This document shows, piece after piece, positions 6,903 through 13,904 of a stretch of 13,904 nt of DNA. Positions within the stretch are counted from its first letter, which is position 1. Each line of letters starts with the position of its first letter. Made by a program: the position numbers and the translations under genes. A model generated the notes under the pieces. It worked only from the letters and a program-made list of their open reading frames with translations, did no database searches and was not told where the DNA came from. Source of the DNA: Prevotellaceae bacterium (GTDB taxonomy: Bacteria; Bacteroidota; Bacteroidia; Bacteroidales; Paludibacteraceae); NCBI GenBank assembly GCA_031290375.1, contig JAITNR010000110.1:1-13904 (forward strand). Direction: 5' to 3'.

Positions 6903-8269
6903 TGGAAGGATTTCAGAAAACAGAAATAGGTTATTTTCCTGATAATTGGAAGATTGGTAGGATTGAAGACTATTTTGAAATTCAACAAGGCAAATCTGTG
7001 TCCAAAGCAAATCGGATTGGAAATAACCAAAAACCGTTTTTAAGAACTTCAAATTTACTTTGGGGAAAAGTAATTCTTGACGAGTTAGATTTTTTGCATT
7101 TTTCTGATGAAGAAGAAATAAGATATCAACTCCATTACAACGACTTACTTGTTTGCGAAGGTGGCGATATTGGCAGAACTGCTATTTGGAAAAGTGAATT
7201 GGTAGGATGTTATTATCAAAATCATTTACATAGATTGAGGTCAACAAATTCTAATATAATTCCTGAATTTGTATTATTCTGGATGCAATATGCTTTTCTC
7301 TATGCTAAACTTTATTATGGTAGGGCAAATATTACAACTATTCCAAATTTGTCAAAATCACGACTATCTGAATTTGAAATACCTGTTCCCCCTCTCTCCG
7401 AACAGCGCAAAATAGCCTACCTACTAAGCACCGTACAAAAAGCCATTGAGCAGCAGGACAAACTTATCCGCACTACCACCGAACTCAAAAAAGCCCTGAT
7501 GCAAAAACTCTTTACCGAAGGTATCTATGGTGAAAAACAAAAACAAACCGAAATCGGGCTGGTGCCGGAAAGTTGGGACGTGGTGGAATTGGGTGAAGTT
7601 TGCGAAAAACCACAATATGGTTTTACAGATAGCGCTTCAAAAGAAGGAAATGTAAAGTTTTTAAGAATTACTGACATTACTGAATTTGGCGTAATTTGGG
7701 AAGATGTACCATTTTGTAATTGCCCTGATTATAAAAAGTATGAATTAAAAAATGGGGATATTGTATTTGCACGTATCGGAGCAACAACAGGTAAAAGTTA
7801 TTTAATCAATAATCCGCCTAAAAGTATTTATGCTTCATATTTAATACGAGTTAGATGCGAAAATAAAATCTTGCCAAATTTTTTAATTTACTATTTTGAA
7901 ACTGAACGATATTGGCGTCAAATTGATTCTACAAAAGGAAATAATCTTAAAGGAGGTGTAAATAGTTCAATATTGAGTAAACTATTAACACCAAAACCCA
8001 CCTTAATTGAACAAAAAAAAATCACAGAAATATTATATCCTTTCGATAAGAAAATGCAGTTTTGTTTGAAGAAAAAACAAATTCTTACTTCCTTGTTCAA
8101 AACCCTTTTACACGAACTAATGACAGGACAAAGGCGGATAAACGATATTGAGTTTGGCGAGGGAAGCAGTTCGGATTTGTTTTTTTGCAATAGCGACGGA
8201 TTTTTGGGTACAGATTTTTGCAATAACGACCGGTTTTTGGATACAGATTTTTGCAGACATAAAAAATAA
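6899..8269 (+). CDS. hsdS: Type I restriction-modification, specificity subunit with repeat-extended C-terminus
   Basis: A 456-residue HsdS, which recognises the bipartite DNA target for both methylation and restriction. Two target-recognition domains are seen: TRD1 at about 5-163 (opening TEIGYFPDNWKIGRI) and TRD2 at about 216-366 (opening TEIGLVPESWDVVEL). Each is followed by a conserved helical spacer, PPLSEQRKIAYLLSTVQKAI (164-183) and LIEQKKITEILYPFD (369-383). The second spacer ends in LLHELMTGQRR (403-413), where most family members stop soon after. Here about 40 extra residues follow, made of 11-residue repeats (FCNSDGFLGTD, FCNNDRFLDTD, FCRHKK). The TRD coding parts are AT-rich while the central conserved part is not, as expected if TRDs were exchanged. 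The start at 6899 overlaps hsdM by ATGA; the ATG at 6902 is an equally possible start. No inverted second hsdS or recombinase gene is present in the window. Confidence 0.95.
   Translation: MMEGFQKTEIGYFPDNWKIGRIEDYFEIQQGKSVSKANRIGNNQKPFLRTSNLLWGKVILDELDFLHFSDEEEIRYQLHYNDLLVCEGGDIGRTAIWKSELVGCYYQNHLHRLRSTNSNIIPEFVLFWMQYAFLYAKLYYGRANITTIPNLSKSRLSEFEIPVPPLSEQRKIAYLLSTVQKAIEQQDKLIRTTTELKKALMQKLFTEGIYGEKQKQTEIGLVPESWDVVELGEVCEKPQYGFTDSASKEGNVKFLRITDITEFGVIWEDVPFCNCPDYKKYELKNGDIVFARIGATTGKSYLINNPPKSIYASYLIRVRCENKILPNFLIYYFETERYWRQIDSTKGNNLKGGVNSSILSKLLTPKPTLIEQKKITEILYPFDKKMQFCLKKKQILTSLFKTLLHELMTGQRRINDIEFGEGSSSDLFFCNSDGFLGTDFCNNDRFLDTDFCRHKK
8182..8260 (+). repeat. 33-bp in-frame tandem repeat at the 3' end of hsdS
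   Basis: Two full units, 8182-8214 and 8215-8247, match at 29 of 33 positions by eye. Each opens TTTTTGCAATA and closes in TACAGA. A third, partial unit (TTTTTGCA, then GACAT) starts at 8248. Because 33 is a multiple of three, unit gain or loss adds or removes 11 residues (FCN-DxFLxTD) without breaking the frame. The TTTG of the partial third unit also serves as the likely -33 box of the next promoter. Confidence 0.85.
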
Positions 8270-8280
8270 CGGTATCTTTA
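8250..8280 (+). promoter_or_regulatory. Internal Bacteroides-type promoter before the AAA ATPase/hsdR block
   Basis: A -33 box TTTG (8250-8253) is separated by exactly 19 bases from TATCTTTA (8273-8280). The latter matches the TAnnTTTG consensus except for its last base. The spacing is the expected 19-21. A start site a few bases further on would give a leader of roughly 20 bases to the ATG at 8307. The -33 box is still inside hsdS, while the -7 box is in the 37-base gap. It suggests that the ATPase/hsdR half can be expressed apart from the methylase half. Confidence 0.6.
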
Positions 8281-8306
8281 CGGCTGAATTATAATATATT
8301 AAGAAA

Positions 8307-9695
8307 ATGGGGAACGGAAAATATTTTTACAGGACTATCGACGACGAATTGCTTGCATGGAGCAGCGATAAAAACCGTCGTGTACTACTGTTGCGAGGCG
8401 CAAGGCAAGTAGGCAAATCGTCTGCGGTCAGGAATTTGGCAAAGCATTTCAAATATTTTGTAGAAATTAATTTTGAGGATGTTTCCAAACAGATTAAAAA
8501 TCTGTTCGTTCCGGGTGTTTCTCCGCAAGAAATTTGTCAGAAACTGTCGGTTCTGAAACAGACGCCGATTATTCCGGGCGAAACACTGTTGTTTCTGGAC
8601 GAAATTCAAGCGTGCATTCCGGCAATTTCCAAGTTGAGGTTTTTTTACGAACAATATCATGAACTTCATATTGTTGCCGCCGGTTCTCTGCTCGAATTTG
8701 CATTGGAAGAATTACCCTCTTTCGGTGTCGGACGTATCAGTTCATTTTTTATGTATCCATTTTCGTTTAGCGAGTTTTTGATAGCGCAGGATAAAAATAC
8801 ATGGGTCGATGAATATTCAAAAGCCACGCCGGACAATCCTCTTTTTGAAGCGCTACACGAGCAGTTATTGAAACAGTTACAGATATTTATGTCTATTGGA
8901 GGTATGCCTGCCGTGATTGCCGAATACATAGAAAATCAAGATTTATTGCGCTGCCAGGATTTGTTAAATGATATTTTGGCTTCGTTTCGCAGCGATTTTG
9001 CAAAATACCGTGAACGTGTTCCTGCAAGCCGTATCAACGAAGTTTTTGAATCGGTGGCAAAACAGGCGGAAGGAAAATTCGTTTACGAAAAGGCTGGCGT
9101 TCAACTATCGAACCGACAGGTGAAAGATGCTCTGGAACTGCTCATTATGGCAGGATTGGTGTATCCCGTAACGCATACGGCGGCAAACGGAATACCGCTT
9201 GGCGCCGAGGCTAATCATAAATTCGAGCGAATGTTTATGTTCGATACAGGACTGTTTCAACATGTTTTGGGGCTCAATATCGGAGAATTGCTGCTTGCCG
9301 ACAATTTCAAGACAGTCAACAGGGGAGCGCTGGCGGAAATTTTTATCGGCTTGGAACTCATCAAAGCATCATCTTGTCGCAATCCACATTCACTTTATTA
9401 CTGGCAGCGCGAAAAAAGTCAGGGCAGTGCGCAAATTGACTTTCTTGTCCAAAAGCACGACAGGATAATACCGCTTGAAGTAAAATCCGGAACTCAAGGT
9501 GCGATGCAAAGTTTGCGGTGGTTCATGCAGGAAAAAAAGATTGAAATGGGCGTCCGTACTTCACTCGAAAATTTTGCCCGCTACGATAATATTGAAGTAT
9601 ATCCGCTCTATGCCATTTCAAATTTGCTCAAAAACAATTATCACAACAATCGGACAAATAACATATCAAACAATGCCAATCCCTACCGAACATAA
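8307..9695 (+). CDS. AAA-type ATPase with C-terminal DUF4143 nuclease-like domain
   Basis: A 462-residue protein of the AAA_14/DUF4143 family. Walker A is GARQVGKS (31-38), Walker B is LLFLDEIQ (94-101), and a sensor-like AAGSLLEF (124-131) follows. The usual VGR...YPFSFSEFL segment is at 141-158. The C-terminal region keeps RGALAEIF, then LYYWQ, AQIDFLVQ and PLEVKSG (around 385-415). The spacing of the D in AQID and the ExK of LEVKSG is that of a PD-(D/E)xK nuclease fold, so the active-site residues appear intact. Members are common in Bacteroidetes but their role is poorly known. Here the gene is embedded between hsdS and hsdR and its 3' end overlaps the hsdR start by 23 bases. This links it to the restriction operon, although the family is also found alone, and any part in restriction control is inference. 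The gene is intact and of full family length. Confidence 0.9.
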   Translation: MGNGKYFYRTIDDELLAWSSDKNRRVLLLRGARQVGKSSAVRNLAKHFKYFVEINFEDVSKQIKNLFVPGVSPQEICQKLSVLKQTPIIPGETLLFLDEIQACIPAISKLRFFYEQYHELHIVAAGSLLEFALEELPSFGVGRISSFFMYPFSFSEFLIAQDKNTWVDEYSKATPDNPLFEALHEQLLKQLQIFMSIGGMPAVIAEYIENQDLLRCQDLLNDILASFRSDFAKYRERVPASRINEVFESVAKQAEGKFVYEKAGVQLSNRQVKDALELLIMAGLVYPVTHTAANGIPLGAEANHKFERMFMFDTGLFQHVLGLNIGELLLADNFKTVNRGALAEIFIGLELIKASSCRNPHSLYYWQREKSQGSAQIDFLVQKHDRIIPLEVKSGTQGAMQSLRWFMQEKKIEMGVRTSLENFARYDNIEVYPLYAISNLLKNNYHNNRTNNISNNANPYRT

Positions 9696-12597
9696 AAGTG
9701 TACAAGCCCGCATCCTGAAATATGCAGAAGAAATCGGCTGGCATTTTGTCCCGCAAAGCGAGGCAGAAAACCGCCGCAATTTTGATGCTTCGGCTACTTC
9801 GCCACGAGAAAGGGCAAAAACGGCAAGTCGATTTTTTACCGATACGTTGTTTGAAAAGGTGCGGCTGTTCAATCCCGCTTTCAAAGAAAACAAAGACGAA
9901 TTATTACGTTTGCTCGACATGCCTTTGTCCACAATTTATGGCAACCGGGACTTTTTGAACTATCTAAAAGGAGAAAAGACATTTTTCAGTCGGGAGCAAA
10001 ATCGCGAATTAAATCTGATGCTGATTGATTTTGAGCGACCCGAAAACAATGTGTTTGAAGTAACGGAAGAATATTACCTGTTTAACGGACAATATGCCAA
10101 TCGCGAAGATGTGGTGTTTCTCATTAATGGCATTCCGGTTATGGTCATTGAATGTAAAAACGCCACGAAAGACGAAGCTATCGCCATTGGCGTTGACCAA
10201 CTGAGGCGTTATCACCGCGAAACGCCCGAAATGATGACGCCGCAACAACTTTTTACAGCAACCGAAAGTATCGGTTTTTCCTACGGCGTAACGTGGAATA
10301 TGATTCGCCGCAATATCTTCAACTGGAAACACGATGAAATCGGTAACCTCGAAGCCAAAGTTAAATCATTCTGCAACCGGCAACATATCCTTAATTTGTT
10401 GAAAAAATTTATCCTCTTTGCCGAGAAAGATGAGGAACTCAACAAGTTTATTCTGCGTCAGCACCAGAAAACAGCAGTAGATAAAGTTGTGGAACGCGCT
10501 TTAAATCCTTCCAAAACGCGCGGTCTGGTATGGCATACGCAAGGCAGCGGTAAAACTTACACGATGATAAAAACGGCAGAATTGCTTTTCAAAGCGCCCG
10601 AAACCGAAAAACCAACTATTCTTTTGTTGATTGACCGCAACGAATTGGAAGACCAAATGCAGAGAAACCTTGTTTCGATAGGTATAAACAATGTTACACA
10701 AGCCGAAAGTATTCACGATTTGCAAGGCCTTTTGAAAAGCGATTATCGTGGCATTATCGTCAGTATGGTACATAAATTCAGGGATATGCCTGCTGATGTT
10801 AATTTACGGAAAAACATTTATGTCTTGATTGACGAAGCCCACCGCACCACAGGAGGCGACTTGGGCAACTTCTTGATGGCAGCCGTTCCCAACGCCACAT
10901 TCATTGGTTTCACAGGAACGCCCATTGACAAAACTGTTTACGGACGTGGAACATTCAAGACATTCGGCATTGACGACGAAAAAGGCTATTTGCACAAATA
11001 TTCGATTGCTGAAAGTATTGAAGACGGAACCACTTTGCCGCTTTTCTATGGCATGGCTCCCAATGAATTACTTGTACCGAAAGACATTTTGGAAAAGGAA
11101 TTTTTGAATTTGGCGGATGCTTACGGCGTGAACGACATTGAAGAACTAAACAAGATTTTGGAACGCGCCGTCAATACTAAGAATTTCCTGAAAGGGCATG
11201 AACGAGTTGAAAAGGTGGCTGAATATGTAGCCAAACATTATAAAGAAAACGTTGAACCGTTGGGATATAAAGCCTTTTTAGTAGGAGTTGACCGTCCGGC
11301 ATGTGCAATGTATAAAAAGGCATTGGACAAATTCTTGCCGCCCGAATATTCCGAAGTGGTTTATACCGGCAACAATAACGATACGCAAGATTTAAAGGTG
11401 CACCACCATGATACAAAAATTGAAAAAGAAATCCGCAAAAAATTTACGAAGATTGACGAATTACCCAAAATTCTGATTGTTACCGAAAAACTACTTACAG
11501 GCTACGATGCCCCCATTCTCTACGCAATGTATCTTGACAAGCCGATGCGAGACCATACGCTTTTGCAAGCCATTGCAAGAGTAAATCGCCCTTACGAAAA
11601 CGAAGAAAGAGAGATGGTTAAGCCGCATGGTTTCGTATTGGACTTTGTGGGGATATTTGAAAATTTAGAGAAAGCATTGGCTTTCGACAGCGACGAAATT
11701 AACGCCATTGTCAAGGATATACAGTTATTAAAATACCTGTTTCAATCCAAAATAGAAAAGGATGTTCCGCCCTATATCTCGCTTATCAAGCACAATTTTA
11801 ACGACAAAGACACTGATAATTTGATAGATTATTTTCGTGACCCTTCGAAGCGCAAAGAGTTTTTCAAACTCTATAAGGAAGTGGAAATGCTTTATGAAAT
11901 CATTTCACCCGATAAGTTTCTGCGACCATACATTGATACTTATGCCACGCTTTCGGCTATTTATCAGGTAGTTCGAAATGCCTACGCTAAGCGGATTCAG
12001 GTGGATAGAGAATTTCAATGCAAGACCAATGAATTGGTTCAAAGTAAAATAGCGGGAACGATGCCGGATTTCAATAACGAGTTTTTTGAAATCAACGAGC
12101 AAACCATTCAAAAAATTAAAGATACGCAGGAAAATGACAACACAAAAGTTATCAACCTGATAAAGAGCATAGAGAAAATTGCTGACGAAAATTCAGATGA
12201 CCCATTTTTAGTAGGGATTCGAGAACGCGCCGAAGCAGTAGAAGAAAATTACGAAAGCCGTCAAATCAGCACCTGCGAAGCCTTGGACGAAATTCGCAAA
12301 CTGTATGAAGACGATGTGAAACGCCGTAAAGAGCAAGCACAAAAAGGTTTTGACGGCTTAACATTCTTCATTTACAGAATGTTGTCGGAAAAGGCAATCA
12401 ACAATACAGACGAAACCACCAAACAGATAAAAGAAGAATTTACCAACCACCCTAATTGGAAAACAAGTGAGAAAGAGTTGCGTGTACTAAAACGGCAAAT
12501 ATATTTTGCCATTCTTGCTCATGAAGATAATTTGGATAAAGCAACAAATATAGTTGATGAAATTTTTACCCATTTATTTAAAGCGTATAATATATAA
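9673..12597 (+). CDS. hsdR: Type I restriction-modification, restriction/translocase subunit
   Basis: A 974-residue HsdR, the motor and nuclease of the type I complex that reels in DNA lacking host methylation and cuts it. The N-terminal nuclease site is intact: D146, then E160 and K162 in VMVIECKNA, with the same 14- and 2-residue spacing as characterised type I enzymes. The SF2 helicase motor follows: motif I HTQGSGKT (288-295), motif II DEAH (387-390), motif III GFTGTP (412-417), and motif VI QAIARVNRP roughly at 630-640. The remaining about 330 residues are helical and would bind the methylase core. I chose the ATG at 9673 (MPIPTEHKSVQARI) because family proteins begin this way. The frame is open to 9499, but that extension (58 residues, MRCKVCGG...) lies wholly inside the preceding gene and is unlike HsdR. 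The start overlaps the AAA ATPase gene by 23 bases, which suggests coupled translation. Confidence 0.95.
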   Translation: MPIPTEHKSVQARILKYAEEIGWHFVPQSEAENRRNFDASATSPRERAKTASRFFTDTLFEKVRLFNPAFKENKDELLRLLDMPLSTIYGNRDFLNYLKGEKTFFSREQNRELNLMLIDFERPENNVFEVTEEYYLFNGQYANREDVVFLINGIPVMVIECKNATKDEAIAIGVDQLRRYHRETPEMMTPQQLFTATESIGFSYGVTWNMIRRNIFNWKHDEIGNLEAKVKSFCNRQHILNLLKKFILFAEKDEELNKFILRQHQKTAVDKVVERALNPSKTRGLVWHTQGSGKTYTMIKTAELLFKAPETEKPTILLLIDRNELEDQMQRNLVSIGINNVTQAESIHDLQGLLKSDYRGIIVSMVHKFRDMPADVNLRKNIYVLIDEAHRTTGGDLGNFLMAAVPNATFIGFTGTPIDKTVYGRGTFKTFGIDDEKGYLHKYSIAESIEDGTTLPLFYGMAPNELLVPKDILEKEFLNLADAYGVNDIEELNKILERAVNTKNFLKGHERVEKVAEYVAKHYKENVEPLGYKAFLVGVDRPACAMYKKALDKFLPPEYSEVVYTGNNNDTQDLKVHHHDTKIEKEIRKKFTKIDELPKILIVTEKLLTGYDAPILYAMYLDKPMRDHTLLQAIARVNRPYENEEREMVKPHGFVLDFVGIFENLEKALAFDSDEINAIVKDIQLLKYLFQSKIEKDVPPYISLIKHNFNDKDTDNLIDYFRDPSKRKEFFKLYKEVEMLYEIISPDKFLRPYIDTYATLSAIYQVVRNAYAKRIQVDREFQCKTNELVQSKIAGTMPDFNNEFFEINEQTIQKIKDTQENDNTKVINLIKSIEKIADENSDDPFLVGIRERAEAVEENYESRQISTCEALDEIRKLYEDDVKRRKEQAQKGFDGLTFFIYRMLSEKAINNTDETTKQIKEEFTNHPNWKTSEKELRVLKRQIYFAILAHEDNLDKATNIVDEIFTHLFKAYNI

Positions 12598-12619
12598 AAT
12601 CATCGTAATCAAGAAAATC

Positions 12620-12952
12620 ATGGTTCAGACAAAATGGCAAGATAAGGTAGAATTTAAAACTTGCGTTCACGAGTACGCAAAAAGAATGAATGTGTCGGTA
12701 AAATCGCTGTACCTCCGTCCAATGAAAAACAAATGGGCATCCTGTTCAACGGATGGCAATCTCAACTTCAACAAAGAATTATTGGACATAGACAAGGATT
12801 TAGGCCAATATGTCATAGTCCACGAGTTGCTGCATTTCAATGTCCCAAATCATGGTAAGCTCTGGAAAAGTCTTATGACGGCATATTTAGGATATTATGA
12901 GAAGTTAGAGGATAGGTTGATTGAAATTGCAACAAGTAAAATAAAAGAATAA
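12620..12952 (+). CDS. Minimal YgjP/DUF45-type zinc metallopeptidase
   Basis: A 110-residue protein matching the catalytic core of the YgjP-like metallopeptidases (PF01863, often annotated M48 family). The zinc site is HELLH (68-72) with the third ligand probably H78 in PNHGKLW. The preceding signature RPMKNKWASCSTDGNLNFNK (33-52) is characteristic. Full-length YgjP proteins are about twice this size, so this is a core-only form; similar short forms accompany type I restriction genes in Bacteroidetes. The ATG at 12620 gives a 22-base gap from hsdR and the expected MVQTKW start. An in-frame ATG at 12554 would overlap hsdR by 44 bases and add a segment unlike the family. It is cytoplasmic, with no signal peptide. 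It may process or turn over a subunit such as HsdR, but that is inference. Confidence 0.88.
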   Translation: MVQTKWQDKVEFKTCVHEYAKRMNVSVKSLYLRPMKNKWASCSTDGNLNFNKELLDIDKDLGQYVIVHELLHFNVPNHGKLWKSLMTAYLGYYEKLEDRLIEIATSKIKE

Positions 12953-13672
12953 ATGGTTGATATAATTAAAAATACAATAGATAAATTCCCATTAGGGTTT
13001 ATTTTCACCGCCAATGATTTTTCTATAACGGTAGAGAATCCCAAAGGGGTAAGCAAAATCCTCAACGATTTTGTAGCAGAGGGCTATTTACGCAAATTAT
13101 CGAAAGGACGGTTCTACAAACCTCAAATTAGAGAATTTGGCGAATTGCTCCCTAATACATACCAGACCCTAAAAGACTTGCTTGTGAAAGACGACAAATT
13201 GATTGGTTACATGACCGGTTATTCTGCTTTCAATGATTTGATGCTGACGACCCAAGTACCCTCTGTTTTCCAAATTGCTACTCGGAGAGGGAAAAAAGCG
13301 CTTGTTCGCGGGATTTACCACATTCGTTTTATTCAGCAGGAAAACACTATAACCAAAGAAAATATTCCACTGTTGCGATTGCTCGATTGTTTGCGCTTTT
13401 TCAAAATCATTCCCGATACCACTCCCGACAAGGCTTGCCAAAGGTTGTTGTATCTATTGAAAGAACTTGATGAACAGCAAATTATAAAAATTAAAAAATT
13501 GGCTATCAAATATACGCCACAAGCCATCGCTTTATTGGGCGCGATACTCGAAACAATCAATCCGGAGGAAAATACAGATGCTTTGTTCAAGAAGCTGAAT
13601 CCAATGACGACCTATAAATTGTATATCTCTCAGAATATTTTGCCTACGCAAAAAAAATGGAACATACGATGA
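12953..13672 (+). CDS. Winged-helix AbiEi-type antitoxin-like protein (DUF6088 family)
   Basis: A 239-residue protein. Residues 1-57 look like a winged helix: FTANDFSI, then GVSKILNDFVAEGYLRKLSKG with the wing at GRFYKP. The rest (GYMTGYSAFNDLMLTTQVPS and onward) fits the AbiEi-like antitoxin family annotated as DUF6088 in Bacteroidetes. Such proteins bind DNA to repress their own operon and usually neutralise an AbiEii nucleotidyltransferase toxin encoded directly downstream. Its ATG follows the peptidase TAA with no gap (12950-12955), so it is in the restriction transcript and has no promoter of its own. Unusually, no toxin gene follows: its stop overlaps an ATG as ATGA, but that frame ends after 21 residues. 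It may be an orphan antitoxin or a regulator of the restriction operon. Family call fairly sure; function inferred. Confidence 0.8.
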   Translation: MVDIIKNTIDKFPLGFIFTANDFSITVENPKGVSKILNDFVAEGYLRKLSKGRFYKPQIREFGELLPNTYQTLKDLLVKDDKLIGYMTGYSAFNDLMLTTQVPSVFQIATRRGKKALVRGIYHIRFIQQENTITKENIPLLRLLDCLRFFKIIPDTTPDKACQRLLYLLKELDEQQIIKIKKLAIKYTPQAIALLGAILETINPEENTDALFKKLNPMTTYKLYISQNILPTQKKWNIR

Positions 13673-13734
13673 ATGAAAAAAATATTTTCGAGAACAATAA
13701 GGTGAAGTTGTGTGCAAATTGTGTATCCGTATAA
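13669..13734 (+). pseudogene. Possible 5' remnant of a toxin gene after the antitoxin-like gene
   Basis: A 21-residue frame (MNEKNIFEN... to CANCVSV) starts at an ATG overlapping the stop of the previous gene as ATGA, the usual coupling of an AbiEi-type antitoxin to its AbiEii-type toxin. The frame stops at 13732-13734, directly against the terminator of the convergent tRNA. No nucleotidyltransferase motif (GxS...D) is present in any frame here. I infer a toxin gene deleted or replaced at an element boundary; chance overlap is possible. Confidence 0.35.
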
Positions 13735-13775
13735 AAGAAAAGAAAAGAAAAAGACCTACAATTTCTTGTAAGTCT
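13735..13775 (-). terminator. Intrinsic terminator of the tRNA-Val gene
   Basis: Read on the minus strand, AGACTTACAA (13775-13766) pairs with TTGTAGGTCT (13761-13752) around a GAAA tetraloop, with one G-T wobble in ten pairs, and runs into TTTTTCTTTTC. It begins 13 bases past the tRNA 3' end. On the plus strand the same hairpin lacks a T tract, so it would be only a poor terminator for the restriction operon. Confidence 0.85.
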
Positions 13776-13787
13776 CTCATTCTTAAG

Positions 13788-13862
13788 TGGGCGTTGAGGG
13801 ATTCGAACCCCCGACCCTCTGCTTGTAAGGCAGATGCTCTGAACCAGCTGAGCTAAACGCCC
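13788..13862 (-). tRNA. tRNA-Val, anticodon UAC
   Basis: On the minus strand a 75-base cloverleaf folds fully. The acceptor stem is GGGCGTT with AACGCCC, the D arm is GCTC/GAGC, and the anticodon stem TCTGC/GCAGA encloses the loop CTTACAA (anticodon TAC). The variable loop is GGGTC, and the T arm is GGGGG-TTCGAAT-CCCTC with one G-U pair. The discriminator is A and the CCA tail is not encoded. The anticodon reads GUA and related valine codons. The 3' end points toward the restriction island, and tRNA 3' ends are common integration sites. I found no second copy of the 3' end in the window. Confidence 0.96.
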
Positions 13863-13887
13863 TCTATACTTCCCTAAAAAAGTGATG

Positions 13888-13895
13888 CAAAGGTA
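13888..13895 (-). promoter_or_regulatory. -7 promoter element of the tRNA-Val gene
   Basis: On the minus strand TACCTTTG matches TAnnTTTG exactly and lies 25 bases before the tRNA 5' end. The partner -33 box would fall beyond the window edge. Confidence 0.6.
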
Positions 13896-13904
13896 ATATT
13901 TATT

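Noticed and set aside
5658..7052. Long minus-strand open frames opposite hsdM and hsdS
   Set aside because: They are antisense shadows of strongly supported genes, with no recognisable domain.
8182..8260. CRISPR array
   Set aside because: The units are head-to-tail with no spacers and are in frame with hsdS; this is a tandem repeat.
9199..9468. Second plus-strand frame inside the DUF4143 gene
   Set aside because: It is an alternate frame over the conserved C-terminal domain, with low-complexity composition and no start context.
9499..9672. N-terminal extension of HsdR from an ATG at 9499
   Set aside because: The extra 58 residues lie entirely within the DUF4143 coding region in another frame and do not resemble HsdR; the ATG at 9673 gives a normal family start.
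12554..12619. Earlier ATG for the metallopeptidase
   Set aside because: It would overlap hsdR by 44 bases and add an Ile/Lys-rich stretch unlike the family.

Overview
The window looks like a chromosomal accessory region of a Bacteroidales bacterium (Bacteroides or a close relative). Three things support this. The promoter-like sites have the Bacteroides -7 form TAnnTTTG. Starts lack clear Shine-Dalgarno sequences. The relaxase at the left edge resembles those of Bacteroides mobilizable elements. The genus is an inference; no marker gene is present.

Layout, all genes on the + strand except the tRNA. (1) 2-1305: the 3' part of a mobilization relaxase and a small coiled-coil membrane protein, the tail of a mobilizable element. 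(2) 1306-1459: a short intergenic region with an inverted repeat and a -7 box. (3) 1460-8269: a tightly packed operon of a 49-residue small ORF, a calcineurin-like metallophosphoesterase, an HSP90/MutL-type (GHKL) ATPase, and then hsdM and hsdS of a type I restriction-modification system. Junctions are ATGA overlaps or gaps of 5-6 bases. (4) 8307-13734: a second transcription block behind a good internal promoter. It holds an AAA ATPase with a DUF4143 nuclease-like end, hsdR, a minimal YgjP/DUF45 metalloprotease, a winged-helix AbiEi/DUF6088-like protein, and a short ORF that may be the remnant of the missing toxin partner. (5) 13735-13895: a convergent tRNA-Val(UAC) with its own terminator and promoter, which marks the right edge.

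The restriction system appears complete: modification (HsdM), specificity with two target-recognition domains (HsdS) and ATP-driven cleavage (HsdR) all keep their key motifs. The most interesting part is the very AT-rich phosphoesterase/GHKL-ATPase pair that sits between the operon promoter and hsdM and shares its transcript. I infer a candidate second anti-phage module in which the ATPase would sense or switch and the phosphoesterase would be the effector. I cannot assign it to a named system from sequence alone. Other unusual points are a 33-bp in-frame tandem repeat that extends the HsdS C-terminus and carries the -35-type element of the next promoter, an NPMW variant of the HsdM catalytic motif, and an apparently orphaned antitoxin.
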